Shown piece after piece: positions 1 to 8,985 of a DNA stretch of 53,366 bases. Made by a program: the position numbers and the translations under genes. This DNA is from Tomitella cavernea (GTDB lineage Bacteria > Actinomycetota > Actinomycetes > Mycobacteriales > Mycobacteriaceae): assembly GCF_016599145.1 (NCBI RefSeq), contig NZ_JAENKO010000031.1, positions 1-53,366 on the forward strand, in the 5' to 3' direction. Numbering within the stretch: position 1 is the first letter of the stretch; every line of letters begins with the position of its first letter. Under the pieces are notes generated by a model. It was not told the origin of the DNA. It did not search any database and saw only the letters and a list, made by a program, of their open reading frames with translations.

Positions 1-713
1 GACTCCTCGGCCGCGGCGGCCACGGCCCGCCCCAGCGACGGCGCTCCCGCGTCGAGCGCCCGGGCCAGGCCGGGCAGCGCCGCCCGCACGCCGATCGTCC
101 CCGCAGTCCCCGAGTACACGCCGCCGAGCAGCGGGTCGACACAGCGTTCCACCACCGCGGCACCGTAGCGGCACCGCACCAACTCCCCCACCGTGGTATC
201 CGAGCCGGGCACCCACGACATCGGGGCCGCGTCGCGCCGCGCCGCCTCCGCGGCGGACGCGCCCAGCAGGCCGGACAGCGAAGCCGGGTCGGCGGGGACC
301 CCCATCAGGGTGCCCGCCGGCACGGCATGCAGCCGTCCCCCGGCGCGCAACAGCGGGGAGCTTCCCGCAGGGTGCACCACCTCTCCGTCCAGCCCCAGCT
401 CCGCCAGCAGCGCCGGCACCTCGGGGCGGCGGGCCAAGAAGGCCTCCGCGCCGACCTCCATGGGCACGCCGGCGAGCGGAACGGTGCGGAGCTTGCCGCC
501 GAGCCGCCCCGACGCCTCGAACAATGCGATGCGGCAGGCGCCGCCCAGCAGCGACCGGACACGGTGCGCCGCCGCCAATCCGCTCACCCCGCCGCCGACG
601 ACTGCGACGCGCAGCGGCGCGCCCCCACCGTCGGCGGACGCTGCCGCCGTGCCCGTCGCCGCTGCGTCCGCCGCGGTCGGGCCCGCCGCGGCTGTGCCGT
701 CGCCACCCGCCAT
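1..713 (-). CDS. hemY: protoporphyrinogen oxidase, N-terminal part (runs off the left edge)
   Basis: Oxidises (copro)protoporphyrinogen in late heme synthesis; this is the FAD-dependent HemY/HemG type. About 237 codons are visible and the C-terminus lies outside the window. After an Ala/Gly-rich leader of about 30 residues comes a dinucleotide-binding motif, VAVVGGGVSGLAAAH, then an FEASGRLGGKLRT segment typical of this flavoprotein family. The ATG overlaps the hemE stop by one base (TGATG), so the two genes are translationally coupled, with hemE first. In actinobacteria the enzyme is usually a coproporphyrinogen oxidase of the coproporphyrin-dependent pathway, which is family knowledge and not visible here. 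The frame is open throughout. Confidence 0.9.
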   Translation of the reverse strand, partial: MAGGDGTAAAGPTAADAAATGTAAASADGGGAPLRVAVVGGGVSGLAAAHRVRSLLGGACRIALFEASGRLGGKLRTVPLAGVPMEVGAEAFLARRPEVPALLAELGLDGEVVHPAGSSPLLRAGGRLHAVPAGTLMGVPADPASLSGLLGASAAEAARRDAAPMSWVPGSDTTVGELVRCRYGAAVVERCVDPLLGGVYSGTAGTIGVRAALPGLARALDAGAPSLGRAVAAAAEE

Positions 714-1819
714 CAGTACTCGTGCACCCATTCCACGAGCCGGGTGAGCATGTCCGGATCCGTATCCGGCAGCACGCCGTGCCCCAGGTTGAAGATGTGG
801 CCGGCCGCCCCGGCCCGCACGGCCCGTTCGCCCGCGTCGATCACCTCCACGGCCTTGCGGCGCACCGTCGGCGCGTCGGCGAAGAGCACCGCCGGGTCCA
901 GGTTGCCCTGCACGGCCTGGCCGCCGCCGATCCGGCGGGCTGCGTCGTCCAGCGGCACCCGCCAGTCCACCCCCACCACGTCGGCGCCTGCGTCCGCCAT
1001 CTCCGCCAGCAGCTCCCCGGTGCCCACGCCGAAGTGGATCCGCGGGATGCCGGCGCCCGCCACCTCGGCGAACACCCGCTCCGAGTGCGGCTTGACGTAT
1101 TCGCGGTAATCCGCGAGCGAGAGTGCACCGGCCCACGAGTCGAACAGCTGGACCGCGTCGACCCCCGCCGCGATCTGCGCGCGCAGGAAGGTGACCGTGT
1201 TGTCCGTCAACAGGCCCATGAGGGCGTGCCAGGTGTCCGGTTCGCCGTACATCAGCGCCTTGGTGTGCTCGTGATTGCGGCTGGGACCGCCCTCCACCAG
1301 GTAGGACGCGAGCGTGAACGGCGCGCCGGCGAACCCCACGAGCGGCACCCGCCCCAGCTCGCCCACCAGCAGCCGGATCGTCTCGGCCACCGGTCCCACC
1401 TGCTCTGCAAGCAGACGCGGCAGCGCGTCTACCCCGGCGCGGGTGCGCACCGCCTCCGCCATCACCGGGCCCCGCCCGGCGACGATGTCCAGGTCCACCC
1501 CGGCGGCCTTGAGCGGTACGACGATGTCCGAGAACAGCACCGCCGCGTCGACGTCGTGCCGGCGCACCGGCTGCAACGTGATCTCGCAGGCGAGATCGGG
1601 GGTGAAGCACGATTCGAGCATGCCGATGCCTTCACGGACCCGCCGGTACTCGGGAAGCGAACGGCCCGCCTGCCGCATGAACCACACGGGACGGCGCGAG
1701 GGCGTGCGCCCGTGCGCCGCGGCGATCAGCGGCGCGTCGGTGAGGTCGCGCCGGGCCGGGCCGGGCCCGCCCGCAGGCGGCGTCGCGGCGTCGGAAGCGG
1801 GGGTCGGGATCTTAGCCAT
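713..1819 (-). CDS. hemE: uroporphyrinogen decarboxylase
   Basis: Decarboxylates the four acetate side chains of uroporphyrinogen III to give coproporphyrinogen III; cytosolic, 368 aa. The family signature [17 protein letters not shown] lies near residue 30, with [17 protein letters not shown] in the middle and [10 protein letters not shown] towards the C-terminus, and the length is normal. The ATG at 1819 (MAKIPTP) is preferred over upstream GTG codons because a GGGAGATG stretch precedes it and family members begin close to this point; a GTG two codons upstream is the alternative. First gene of the hemE-hemY operon and divergent from the DUF3000 gene. Confidence 0.95.
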   Translation of the reverse strand: MAKIPTPASDAATPPAGGPGPARRDLTDAPLIAAAHGRTPSRRPVWFMRQAGRSLPEYRRVREGIGMLESCFTPDLACEITLQPVRRHDVDAAVLFSDIVVPLKAAGVDLDIVAGRGPVMAEAVRTRAGVDALPRLLAEQVGPVAETIRLLVGELGRVPLVGFAGAPFTLASYLVEGGPSRNHEHTKALMYGEPDTWHALMGLLTDNTVTFLRAQIAAGVDAVQLFDSWAGALSLADYREYVKPHSERVFAEVAGAGIPRIHFGVGTGELLAEMADAGADVVGVDWRVPLDDAARRIGGGQAVQGNLDPAVLFADAPTVRRKAVEVIDAGERAVRAGAAGHIFNLGHGVLPDTDPDMLTRLVEWVHEY

Positions 1820-1991
1820 GGTCACATCATCTCCCGGTATCGGTCGCCGCGGAAATCCGCGGGAGCGCGCGTTTCCCAAAGGGTGCCACGCGGACACGCG
1901 GGGCCGGTGCGCCGCCGGACTCGGGGCCTGCACGTGCAACGGATCCGTATACTCGTCGGCGCGCCTCCCCGCGGGCCGGCTACAACGGGTT

Positions 1992-1997
1992 TAGCGT
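1992..1997 (+). promoter_or_regulatory. -10 hexamer TAGCGT of the DUF3000 gene
   Basis: TAGCGT fits the actinobacterial TANNNT -10 consensus. It lies 7 nt before the GTG at 2005, so transcription probably starts at the start codon. Inferred from sequence only. Confidence 0.5.
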
Positions 1998-2004
1998 CCG
2001 TGGC

Positions 2005-2601
2005 GTGATGACTTCCGGACTGCAGGCGGAACCCGCGGTCTTTCGCGTCGCCGTCGACGCGATGAACTCCGCGTCGGTCCGCCGCGAGATCGAACTCGGG
2101 CCGATCCGCCCGCCCCAGCGCCTCGCCCCCTACAGCTATGCGGTCGGTGCCGAGGTGCGGCACGACGACGCCGCCGCCCCCGTGCCGGCACAGTCCGAGG
2201 GCGACGCGTTCGGCCGGCTGATCCTGCTGTACGACCCGCAGGGGGACGACGCCTGGAACGGCACCTTCCGGCTCGTGTCCTACGTGCAGGCGGACCTCGA
2301 CTCCGCCGTCGCATCCGACCCGCTGCTGCCCGAGGTGGCCTGGAGCTGGCTGCAGGAGGCGCTGCAGCAGCGCGGCGTGGTGATCAATTCTCTCGGCGGC
2401 ACCGTCACCTCCACCACGTCGGTGCGCTACGGCGACATCGCCGGCCCGCCGCGCGCGCACCAGCTCGAAATGCGCGCCTCGTGGACTCCGGACCAGGCCG
2501 CGATCACCGCGCACGTGGAGGCGTTCTGCGAGCTGCTGGCGCAGGCGGCCGGCATGCCGCCGGAGGGCGTCACCGACTTGGGAGGGCGCGGCCGCTCCTG
2601 A
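2005..2601 (+). CDS. DUF3000 family protein
   Basis: 198 aa. Matches the actinobacterial DUF3000 family of unknown function (FRVAVDAMNSASVRREIELGPIRPPQ..LAPYSYAVGAEV). It sits between hemE and the RNase D region, as the M. tuberculosis orthologue (I believe Rv2680) does. No signal peptide or membrane segment. The -10-like TAGCGT seven bases before GTG 2005 suggests a leaderless start there, with ATG 2008 as the alternative. Its 3' end overlaps the convergent esterase gene by 32 bp. No function is proposed. Confidence 0.85.
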   Translation: MMTSGLQAEPAVFRVAVDAMNSASVRREIELGPIRPPQRLAPYSYAVGAEVRHDDAAAPVPAQSEGDAFGRLILLYDPQGDDAWNGTFRLVSYVQADLDSAVASDPLLPEVAWSWLQEALQQRGVVINSLGGTVTSTTSVRYGDIAGPPRAHQLEMRASWTPDQAAITAHVEAFCELLAQAAGMPPEGVTDLGGRGRS

Positions 2602-3811
2602 GCAGCGACCATTCCAGGAAGCGCGCCGCCTGCCGGACCACTGCCACCGTGCGCACCGACGGGAACACGTCGAACGCGTGCTGGGCGCCGGGGATCTCCG
2701 CGTACACCACCGGCTGCCGCGATTCGGCTCGCAGCTTCTCTGCGAAGATCCGCGCCTCCTGCGCCGGGATGAACACGTCGTTGCTGCCGTGCACGACGAG
2801 GAACGGCGGCGCGTCGTCGGTCAGGTGCGCCAGCGGCGACGCGGCGCGGTAGGCGTCGGGGAACTGCGCACCACGGCCCAGGACGATGGGGCTCAGCGGC
2901 GAGTGCACGCGCTTGGTCGTGGCACGGATGCCGGTCTCGGCGGCGAAATCGTAGACCCCGTACATCGGCACAGCGGCCTGCACTTCCACGTCCTGGTCCT
3001 CGAAGCCCGGCTGCAGGTCCGTGTCGTGCCCGGTAAGCGCGGTCATCGCGGTGAGGTGACCGCCCGCGGACCCGCCGGTGACGGCGATGAACTCCGGATC
3101 GGCGCCCAGGTCCGCGGCGTTGGCACGCAGCCACGCCACCGCCTTCTTCACCGCGATCAGGTGCTCGGGCCAGCGTGCACGGGGCGAGAGCGGGTAGTTC
3201 ACCGCCGCGCACACCCACCCGCGCGAGGCCATCTCCTCCATCAGCGGGATTCCCTGCTGGTCCTTGTTGCCGATGACCCAGCCGCCGCCGTGGATCTGCA
3301 GCAGGATCGGGGCGCCGCCGGGGCTGTCGCTGCGGCTGTAGACGTTGAGGCGCGTGCGCTTGGACCCGTCGCCGTAGGTGAGGTTGCGGCGGCGCACCAC
3401 GCCGGGCCGCGCCATCCGGAACGGGTTGACCAGCGCCCGGCACGGGATCGCCGTATCCACGGCAGGGATCTCGTCCAGGAGCGCGCGGTCCGCATCGGGC
3501 AGGTCGGCCTCGAACGCGTCCTGCACCGCGCCGCCGGCACGGCGGCTGATCGCCAGCGACGCACCGAAACCCGCGGCCGCGGCCGCCCCCAGCGCCAGAC
3601 CCGCCTTGTCCGCGCCGCCGCGCAGGCCGTGCCGGAGCAGATGCTGCGCGTTGTCCACCGCCAGCGCCGCCAGCGCGTGCGGGGCCAGCTCCGCGCCCAG
3701 CCAACCGCCGAACATCGCGAGCACCGACGTCGCCATCTCCTTGGGCGGCGCGAGCACGTCCGCCGCCACCGCGGCCGCTGCCGCCTGCCTGATCAGATAC
3801 CCGTTGGCCAT
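2570..3811 (-). CDS. alpha/beta hydrolase, hormone-sensitive-lipase type esterase
   Basis: 413 aa. Predicted carboxylesterase/lipase with the HSL layout: oxyanion motif HGGGW at about residues 174-178, nucleophile Ser248 in GGSAGG, Asp345 in HGSNDVF and His378 in GAQHAF, so all catalytic residues are present. The N-terminal 130 residues are Ala-rich with one hydrophobic stretch (about 66-90) and could anchor it to the membrane. The ATG at 3811 is chosen because TATCGT lies exactly 7 nt upstream (leaderless). It is divergent from the wax ester synthase gene, which hints at a shared role in neutral-lipid turnover. Substrate unknown. Confidence 0.88.
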   Translation of the reverse strand: MANGYLIRQAAAAAVAADVLAPPKEMATSVLAMFGGWLGAELAPHALAALAVDNAQHLLRHGLRGGADKAGLALGAAAAAGFGASLAISRRAGGAVQDAFEADLPDADRALLDEIPAVDTAIPCRALVNPFRMARPGVVRRRNLTYGDGSKRTRLNVYSRSDSPGGAPILLQIHGGGWVIGNKDQQGIPLMEEMASRGWVCAAVNYPLSPRARWPEHLIAVKKAVAWLRANAADLGADPEFIAVTGGSAGGHLTAMTALTGHDTDLQPGFEDQDVEVQAAVPMYGVYDFAAETGIRATTKRVHSPLSPIVLGRGAQFPDAYRAASPLAHLTDDAPPFLVVHGSNDVFIPAQEARIFAEKLRAESRQPVVYAEIPGAQHAFDVFPSVRTVAVVRQAARFLEWSLLRSGRALPSR

Positions 3812-3818
3812 GACCACG

Positions 3819-3824
3819 ACGATA
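3819..3824 (-). promoter_or_regulatory. -10 hexamer TATCGT of the esterase gene
   Basis: Read on the minus strand, TATCGT is followed by 7 nt and the ATG at 3811, the geometry of a leaderless promoter. Confidence 0.5.
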
Positions 3825-3924
3825 ACGTGTTCCGGGATACGGCCGCGGGCACTCGCCGCGGCGGGCGCGGCCCGGTCTCGCGGGAACCGTGACCATACAT
3901 AGCACGCGTTGAATGTCGACCCAT

Positions 3925-3930
3925 TACGAT
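3925..3930 (+). promoter_or_regulatory. -10 hexamer TACGAT of the wax ester synthase gene
   Basis: TACGAT is followed by 6 nt and the ATG at 3937. It supports that Met as the start rather than the upstream ATG at 3913. Confidence 0.55.
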
Positions 3931-3936
3931 CGAGGC

Positions 3937-5376
3937 ATGGAACGCCTCAGCGGCTTGGATGCCAGTTTTCTCTACCTCGAAACGCCGTCGCAGCTGCTGC
4001 ATGTCTGCGGCCTGATCATCGTCGACGGGTCCACCGTCGAGGGCGGATACACCTTCGACAAGCTCAAGGACGAGCTGGCGTCGCGGATCAAGGCGATGCC
4101 CGGCTTCCGGCGCAGGCTGCAGGATTCCTTCCTCAACCTCGACCACCCGGTGTGGGTCGATGCGGACGATTTCGACATCGACCACCACTTCCACCGCATC
4201 GCGGTGCCCGCGCCCGGGGGCCGCAAGGAGCTGTCCGATCTGTGCGCGCAGATCGCCGGAAAGCCGCTCAACCGCACGCGTCCGTTGTGGGAGATGTGGG
4301 TGATCGAGGGCCTGGCCGACGGCAACGTCGCCGTCATGTCCAAGATGCACCACGCCACCGTCGACGGCATCACGGGCGCGAACATGATGTCCCAATTGTG
4401 CAGCCTCACCCCCGAGGCGCCGCCGATGGATCCGGACCTGATCGCACAGCGCGTGGGCGGGGCCGACACCCTGTCCCTGGCCGTGACCGGCATCGCCTCG
4501 GTGGCGCGCCGGCCGCTGCGCCTGGCCAGGATCCTCCCCGGCACCATCGCGGTGGTGCCGCGATGGATCAGCCGGGCACGGGACGGGCGCGCCATGCCCG
4601 TGCCTTTCTCCGCGCCGCGCACCTCGTTCAACGGCACCATCACCGGGCACCGGTCCATCGCGTACACCCAGGTGCCGCTCGAGGCGGTCAAGACCGTCAA
4701 GAACGCCTTCGGCGTCAAGGTCAACGACGTGGTGCTGGCCATGGTGGCCGGGGCGCTGCGCACGTACCTCGAGAGCAACGACGAACTGCCGGACAACCCG
4801 CTCATCGGCATGGTCCCGGTGTCGGTGCACGGCAAATCGGACCGCTCCGGCACCAATCAGGTCACGGGGATGTTCACCGACCTGGCCACCAACATCGCAG
4901 ATCCCGACGAGCGCATCCGGTACATCGCCGAGCACAGCGACATCGCCAAGGAGCACAAGGACGCGATCAGCGCGACGCTCATGCAGGACTGGGCGCAGTT
5001 CTCCGGCGCCAACATGTTCGGCGTGGCCATGCGTGCCTACGCCAAACTGCGCCTGGCGGAGCGGCATCCCGTGGTGCACAACCTCGTCATCTCCAACGTG
5101 CCCGGACCGCCGATCCCGCTGTATTTCCTGGGCGCCCGAATAGAGGCGATGTACCCGCTGGGCCCCGTCTTCCACGGCGCGGGCCTGAACATCACGGTGT
5201 TCTCGGTCGCCGGGCAGCTCAACGTCGGGCTCATCGCCTGCCGCGAGCTCAGCCCCGACCTGTGGAAGCTCGCGGAGGGCATGGACGGCGCGCTCGACGC
5301 CCTCGTCGCCGCGGCCGAGGCCGGACCGGCCCCCGTGGACAACGCGCCCGTGCAGCCCGCCGACACCCCCAGCTGA
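3937..5376 (+). CDS. wax ester synthase / diacylglycerol acyltransferase (WS/DGAT)
   Basis: 479 aa. Bifunctional acyl-CoA:alcohol / acyl-CoA:diacylglycerol acyltransferase that makes storage triacylglycerol or wax esters at the membrane. It begins MERLSGLDASFLYLE, typical of the family. The catalytic HHxxxDG motif is intact as HHATVDG (about residues 138-144), preceded by the conserved PLWE. The DUF1298 C-terminal part contains NVPGPPIPLY. The ATG at 3937 is preferred over 3913 because of TACGAT six bases upstream. It ends 9 bp before RNase D, so the two are probably co-transcribed. Such genes are usually multicopy in Mycobacteriales. Acyl-acceptor preference cannot be told. Confidence 0.93.
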   Translation: MERLSGLDASFLYLETPSQLLHVCGLIIVDGSTVEGGYTFDKLKDELASRIKAMPGFRRRLQDSFLNLDHPVWVDADDFDIDHHFHRIAVPAPGGRKELSDLCAQIAGKPLNRTRPLWEMWVIEGLADGNVAVMSKMHHATVDGITGANMMSQLCSLTPEAPPMDPDLIAQRVGGADTLSLAVTGIASVARRPLRLARILPGTIAVVPRWISRARDGRAMPVPFSAPRTSFNGTITGHRSIAYTQVPLEAVKTVKNAFGVKVNDVVLAMVAGALRTYLESNDELPDNPLIGMVPVSVHGKSDRSGTNQVTGMFTDLATNIADPDERIRYIAEHSDIAKEHKDAISATLMQDWAQFSGANMFGVAMRAYAKLRLAERHPVVHNLVISNVPGPPIPLYFLGARIEAMYPLGPVFHGAGLNITVFSVAGQLNVGLIACRELSPDLWKLAEGMDGALDALVAAAEAGPAPVDNAPVQPADTPS

Positions 5377-5385
5377 ACGGAAACG

Positions 5386-6672
5386 ATGCCGCAATCACCA
5401 CAGGACCGTGACGTTTCGGCAGCGGATGAGGCCACCGCGCCGCCGTCCACGCCGCTCCGGGCACCGAGGGAGGGCGTGCCGCAGCTGCTGGCCTCAGGAG
5501 CCGAGACGGCGGCGTTCGCGGAGCGTCTCGGCGAGGGCACCGGCCCCGTCGCCGTCGACACCGAGCGCGCCTCCGGCTACCGCTACTCCGGCCGCGCCTA
5601 CCTGGTGCAAGTGCGCAGGGCGGGGGTGGGCAGCGCGCTCATCGACCCCACCGAAGCCGGTCCGCTCGACGCCCTCGCGCGCGCCTTGAATCCGCTCGAG
5701 TGGGTACTGCACTCCGCCGACCAGGACCTCCCGTGTCTCGCGGAGATCGGCCTGCACCCCGCTGCTCTGTTCGATACGGAGCTGGCCGGACGCCTGCTCA
5801 ACCAGGGGAAGGTCAACCTGGCTGCGATGGTCGAACGCGAATTCGGACTGCTGCTGGCCAAGCAGCACGGCGCCGCAGACTGGTCCCGGCGGCCCCTGCC
5901 CGCCGACTGGCTCAACTATGCCGCTCTGGACGTCGAACTGCTCGTCGAACTACGCGACGCGCTGTCCGACCAGCTGCGTGCGCAGGGCAAGTCGGAGTGG
6001 GCCCGCCAGGAATTCGAGCACATCCGCACCGCGCCGCCACCCGCACCGCGGCCGGACCGGTGGCGCAAAACCTCCGGGATCCACAAGGTCCGAGCGCGGC
6101 GCCGGCTGGCCGCCGTCCGGGCGTTGTGGACCGCACGGGACGCGCTCGCCGAATCCCTCGACCGCGCCCCCGGCAGGGTTCTGCCCGACTCCGCCATCGT
6201 CGAGGCCGCGCTCGCCGACCCGGCCACCGTCGGTGAACTGCGTGCGCTCAAGGTGTTCGGCGGCCCTCGTCAACGCAAACGGTCTGCTCTGTGGCTCGAC
6301 GCCCTCGCGGAGGCGCGGGCACTGCCCGACTCCGCCTTGCCGCCCCAACGCCCGGCAGGGGGAATCCCCCCGGCCGGGCGTTGGCCCGCCGCCCGCCCGG
6401 AGGCCGCCGACCGGCTCGCCGTCGCACGCGAGACCGTCGCCGCGCTCGCCGAGGCGAACGACCTTCCGGCCGAGAACGTCCTCGAGCCGCGGGTGCTGCG
6501 CGAGCTGTGCTGGAACTGGGGTGAAATCCCCTCCGGGGACGGTGCCGACGCCGGTGCGGAGTCCCTGGCACGCATCGACTCGCTGCTGCACTCCGCCGGC
6601 GCACGCGACTGGCAGTGCGAAATCACCGCGGAGGCGCTGGCGGACGCTTTCCGGCAGCACGCCCGGAATTGA
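5386..6672 (+). CDS. rnd: ribonuclease D-like 3'-5' exonuclease with HRDC domain
   Basis: 428 aa. RNase D family exonuclease acting in 3' maturation or decay of stable RNA. DEDD motifs are visible: D-x-E in VAVDTERASGYRY, Asp in LHSADQDLPCL, and the Tyr/Asp pair in DWLNYAALDVELL. An HRDC domain (KVRARRRLAAVRALW...) and a second helical part follow. A proline-rich linker at about residues 321-334 is encoded by a strong DNA hairpin (6345-6384). It follows the WS/DGAT gene by 9 bp and converges on dxs, as the RNase D gene does in M. tuberculosis (Rv2681/Rv2682c). Confidence 0.93.
   Translation: MPQSPQDRDVSAADEATAPPSTPLRAPREGVPQLLASGAETAAFAERLGEGTGPVAVDTERASGYRYSGRAYLVQVRRAGVGSALIDPTEAGPLDALARALNPLEWVLHSADQDLPCLAEIGLHPAALFDTELAGRLLNQGKVNLAAMVEREFGLLLAKQHGAADWSRRPLPADWLNYAALDVELLVELRDALSDQLRAQGKSEWARQEFEHIRTAPPPAPRPDRWRKTSGIHKVRARRRLAAVRALWTARDALAESLDRAPGRVLPDSAIVEAALADPATVGELRALKVFGGPRQRKRSALWLDALAEARALPDSALPPQRPAGGIPPAGRWPAARPEAADRLAVARETVAALAEANDLPAENVLEPRVLRELCWNWGEIPSGDGADAGAESLARIDSLLHSAGARDWQCEITAEALADAFRQHARN
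6345..6384. repeat. intragenic inverted repeat inside the RNase D gene
   Basis: Arms CCAACGCCCGGC (6345-6356) and GCCGGGCGTTGG (6373-6384) are perfectly complementary over 12 bp. Inside them GGGGG/CCCCC (6358-6362 / 6366-6370) pairs again around AAT. It encodes a Pro/Gly-rich linker in the protein and could be a palindromic insertion tolerated in frame. Confidence 0.7.
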
Positions 6673-6706
6673 CCGCCCCGGGCTCCTCTCCAGGGCCCGG
6701 GCGGGG
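6673..6706. terminator. imperfect GC hairpin between convergent rnd and dxs
   Basis: CCCGGGC at 6677-6683 can pair with GCCCGGG just before the GCGGGGA tract, leaving a short loop. It sits directly between the two convergent stop codons. No U-tract follows, as is common in actinobacteria. Confidence 0.45.
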
Positions 6707-6709
6707 ACG

Positions 6710-8674
6710 TCAGCCCGCCGCGATGTGCCCGCGGCCGGTGTCGGTGGGCAGCGCTGCGGCCGGCGACCCGCCCAGGCCCAGGTGCGCCACCCATTCGGTG
6801 ATCTCGCGCGCCACCGCTTCCGGAGTCAGTCCCAGGTCCGCCAGCACCTCGCCGCGGGAGGCGTGTTCGAGGAACCGCTGCGGCACCCCGATAGACCGGC
6901 TGGGCACGTCCACGCCGACCGTACGCATCGCCGCGGACACGCCGCTGCCGATGCCGCCGTGCACACCGCCGTCTTCGAGCGTGACCACCAGCGCATGCGT
7001 CCGGGCGAGCGCCACCAGCGCGTCCGGCGCGGGAATGACCCATCGCGGGTCCACCACCGTCGCCGAGATGCCCTGCATCCGAAGCCGTTGGGCCGCGTCG
7101 ACGCACGTGGCCGCGAACGGCCCGACGCCGACGATGAGCACATCCGCGCCGCCCGCCGCCGGGCTGCCCGCGGATTCCCCGGTGCGGGCGAGCACGTCCA
7201 CGCCGCCGATTCGCTCCAACGCGGGCAGCTCGGCGGGCAACGCCCCTTTGGGGAAACGGACCACCGTCGGACCATCGTCCACCGCCAGTGCCTCGTCGAG
7301 CTCCTCACGCAGCCGTGCGGCGTCACGTGGTGCAGCCACCCTGATGCCCGGCACGATCCCCAGCAGCGACATGTCCCACACCCCGTTGTGGGAGGCGCCG
7401 TCCGACCCCGTCACTCCGGCACGGTCGAGCACGAGGGTCACCGGCTGCTTCAGCAGCGCCACGTCCATCAGCAGCTGGTCGAACGCCCTGTTGAGGAAGG
7501 TCGAGTAGATGGCCACCACCGGGTGCATGCCGGCGAGCGCCAGTCCCGCCGCCGACGCCACGGCATGCTGCTCGGCGATCCCCACGTCGAAGAAGCGGTC
7601 CGGATAGGCGCGGCCGAAGGCGGACAGGCCCGTGGGCCCGCCCATTGCGGCCGTGATGGCGACGACGTCCTCGCGGGTCGCGGCCCGCTCGATCAGGTGG
7701 GCGGAGAAGGCCGACGTCCAGTCCGGTTCCGAGGCCGACTTCGCCAGCCCCGTCGCGGGATCGATGACCCGCACCGAATGCATCTGGTCGGCCTCGTCGT
7801 TCTCCGCCGGCGCGTAGCCCATGCCCTTGCGGGTGACCGCGTGCACGATCACCGGTCCGCCGAACTCCTTGGCCATCCGCAGCGCGGACTCCATCGCTTC
7901 GATGTCGTGGCCGTCCACCGGGCCCAGGTACTTCAGGCCCAGGTCGGTGAACAGCACCTGTGGGCTCACCGCGTCCTTCACACCCGTCTTGACGCCGTGC
8001 AGCACCTTGTAGGCGGCCTCCCCCACCACCGGGACCCCGCGCACCAGGCGCCGGCCGTTTTCCAGCACCCGCTCGTATCCGGGCTGCAGCCGCAGGCCGG
8101 ACAGGTGGGCGGCCAGGCCGCCTATGGTCGGCGAGTAGGAGCGGCCGTTGTCGTTGACGACCACCACCAGCGAACGGTCGACGCCCTCGGCGATGTTGTT
8201 GAGCGCCTCCCAGCACATGCCGCCGGTGAGCGCGCCGTCACCTACCACGGCGACCACGGTGCGGTCGGTCTGTCCCGAGACGGCGTATGCCTTGGCCATG
8301 CCGTCCGCGTACGACAGCGAGGCGGAAGCGTGGCTGGACTCGACCCAGTCGTGCTCGCTCTCCGCCCGCGACGGGTAGCCGGACAGCCCGCCCTTCTTGC
8401 GCAGGGTGGCGAATCCGTCGCGGCGGCCGGTGACGATCTTGTGCACGTACGCCTGGTGGCCGGTGTCGAAGATGATCGGGTCATGCGGCGAGTCGAAGAC
8501 CCGGTGCAGCGCCAGCGTCGTCTCCACCACGCCCAGGTTGGGTCCGAGGTGCCCGCCGGTGGCGGAGACCTGCTGCACGAGGAACTGCCGGATCTCGTCG
8601 GCCAGCGACTCCAGCTCGCCGCCGCTCAGCCCGCGCAGATCTGCGGGCTCCTGCACGCGGTCGAGCATGCTCAT
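6710..8674 (-). CDS. dxs: 1-deoxy-D-xylulose-5-phosphate synthase
   Basis: 654 aa. TPP-dependent enzyme condensing pyruvate and glyceraldehyde 3-phosphate, the first step of the MEP isoprenoid pathway. Visible are the N-terminal [11 protein letters not shown] and [11 protein letters not shown], the TPP-binding [16 protein letters not shown] followed by [10 protein letters not shown], the transketolase pyrimidine domain ([12 protein letters not shown]) and the C-terminal domain. The ATG at 8674 follows GGAAGGACA with good spacing; an in-frame GTG far upstream gives an atypical extension. A 26-bp inverted repeat lies just upstream in the leader. Confidence 0.97.
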   Translation of the reverse strand: MSMLDRVQEPADLRGLSGGELESLADEIRQFLVQQVSATGGHLGPNLGVVETTLALHRVFDSPHDPIIFDTGHQAYVHKIVTGRRDGFATLRKKGGLSGYPSRAESEHDWVESSHASASLSYADGMAKAYAVSGQTDRTVVAVVGDGALTGGMCWEALNNIAEGVDRSLVVVVNDNGRSYSPTIGGLAAHLSGLRLQPGYERVLENGRRLVRGVPVVGEAAYKVLHGVKTGVKDAVSPQVLFTDLGLKYLGPVDGHDIEAMESALRMAKEFGGPVIVHAVTRKGMGYAPAENDEADQMHSVRVIDPATGLAKSASEPDWTSAFSAHLIERAATREDVVAITAAMGGPTGLSAFGRAYPDRFFDVGIAEQHAVASAAGLALAGMHPVVAIYSTFLNRAFDQLLMDVALLKQPVTLVLDRAGVTGSDGASHNGVWDMSLLGIVPGIRVAAPRDAARLREELDEALAVDDGPTVVRFPKGALPAELPALERIGGVDVLARTGESAGSPAAGGADVLIVGVGPFAATCVDAAQRLRMQGISATVVDPRWVIPAPDALVALARTHALVVTLEDGGVHGGIGSGVSAAMRTVGVDVPSRSIGVPQRFLEHASRGEVLADLGLTPEAVAREITEWVAHLGLGGSPAAALPTDTGRGHIAAG

Positions 8675-8700
8675 CGTCGCCTGTCCTTCCCACGAATGCC

Positions 8701-8726
8701 ACCGTCCGGATGCGCGTCCGGACGGT
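8701..8726 (-). promoter_or_regulatory. inverted repeat in the dxs leader/promoter
   Basis: ACCGTCCGGA and TCCGGACGGT form perfect 10-bp arms around 6 nt. The repeat lies 27-52 bp upstream of the dxs start. It could be an operator for a dimeric repressor or an RNA stem-loop in the leader; the sequence does not decide between them. Confidence 0.55.
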
Positions 8727-8824
8727 GCACTGCTCTGTTCAGCCGGGTCATACGGGTCACCGCACGGCTCGACGCCCCGGTCCACGTCCGATCCAGTCTA
8801 CGGAACACGCAACCGGAACCGTGC

Positions 8825-8864
8825 GTGCACGGACATGTCCTGCACCACGGGCATGTCCGTGCAC
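8825..8864 (-). terminator. hairpin downstream of the RNA methyltransferase gene
   Basis: Perfect 13-bp arms GTGCACGGACATG (8825-8837) and CATGTCCGTGCAC (8852-8864) enclose a 14-nt loop. It lies about 120 bp after the methyltransferase stop and before dxs on the same strand, suiting a terminator that separates the two. Confidence 0.55.
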
Positions 8865-8985
8865 CCGCTCCGGGCACCGCGCCGCTGGATTCACGTTACC
8901 CACCGTCACGTCTCAACCCGTATGGTGCCGCACTCCGGCCAGTCGTCGCGGCCCCGCCGCCGCAGCGCGGACCCGCACCGCCGGA

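Larger units (their letters stand above)
8675..8985. other. intergenic region upstream of dxs (311 bp), no gene
   Basis: No convincing ORF. It holds two inverted repeats, one next to the dxs ribosome-binding site and one that probably terminates the RNA methyltransferase operon; both are listed separately. Confidence 0.6.
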
